A stretch of DNA of 12,019 nt, taken from the NCBI GenBank assembly GCA_943357975.1, contig CALRGS010000012.1, positions 1-12,019 of the forward strand, given 5' to 3'. This document shows, piece after piece, positions 11,979-12,019 of this stretch. The notes under the pieces were generated by a model that was not told the origin of the DNA, did not search any database, and was given only the letters and a program-made list of their open reading frames with translations. Origin of the DNA: Candidatus Nomurabacteria bacterium (GTDB taxonomy: Bacteria > Patescibacteriota > Minisyncoccia > Phycocordibacterales > UBA1006). Each line of letters begins with the position of its first letter. Positions within the stretch are counted from its first letter, which is position 1. The position numbers and the translations under genes were made by a program.

Positions 11979-12019
11979 TGCTGTATTTTTTTTGTGATTG
12001 AAAATTTTTCCTTATGAAT

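Noticed and set aside
1..12019. CRISPR arrays, insertion sequences or phage genes
   Set aside because: No direct repeat series, transposase motif, terminal inverted repeats or phage structural gene is visible.

Overview
The window is an AT-rich bacterial chromosome segment that most resembles Candidatus Patescibacteria (CPR), probably a Parcubacteria-type lineage. The grounds are a very compact layout, shortened versions of universal proteins (UvrC, DNA polymerase III delta-prime), a DsbA/DsbB pair of Gram-positive type, an ECF sigma factor followed by a DUF5667-like membrane protein, and almost no Shine-Dalgarno sequences. Instead, many start codons lie 6-9 nt after a -10 hexamer, which suggests leaderless transcripts. 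The assignment comes from pattern recognition, not from a database search.

Layout. Positions 1-495 hold the 3' end of mreB, closed by a terminator; a promoter and a 53-aa coiled-coil ORF follow (632-793). A second terminator runs straight into the promoter of a plus-strand cluster: a degenerate DNA polymerase III delta-prime-like gene, frr (ribosome recycling factor) and rseP (site-2 protease), ending at a strong, probably bidirectional terminator (3163-3193). A minus-strand gene of unknown function (3209-3826) has a candidate Cys-His-Asp catalytic set and is transcribed divergently from uvrC, with overlapping promoters. Downstream of uvrC are a highly structured intergenic region and tRNA-Ala(TGC), then dsbB-dsbA, an oxidative protein folding pair that overlaps by 8 nt. 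On the minus strand, an ECF sigma factor and a putative membrane anti-sigma factor form an operon, divergent from a type-II NADH dehydrogenase-like flavoprotein. That gene converges on, and overlaps, a family-4-type uracil-DNA glycosylase gene. The glycosylase is divergent, across a small palindromic promoter, from an 80-aa helical protein gene.

The most interesting gene is at 10213-11577. It is one uninterrupted ORF that joins a complete tRNA-dependent cyclodipeptide synthase (all AlbC catalytic positions identifiable, NYH type) to a complete amino-acid-type periplasmic binding protein domain (SBP_bac_3) with no signal peptide. I am not aware of a description of this architecture. It suggests a cytoplasmic cyclodipeptide synthase with a built-in small-molecule binding module. 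A minus-strand hypothetical gene closes the window.

Two DNA repair enzymes that normally carry [4Fe-4S] clusters have lost cluster ligands: UvrC lacks the whole Cys set, and the uracil-DNA glycosylase lacks one of its four. UvrC also lacks its C-terminal helix-hairpin-helix domain. No mobile element or CRISPR array is visible. Each stretch without a gene is shorter than about 300 bases and is described in the features.
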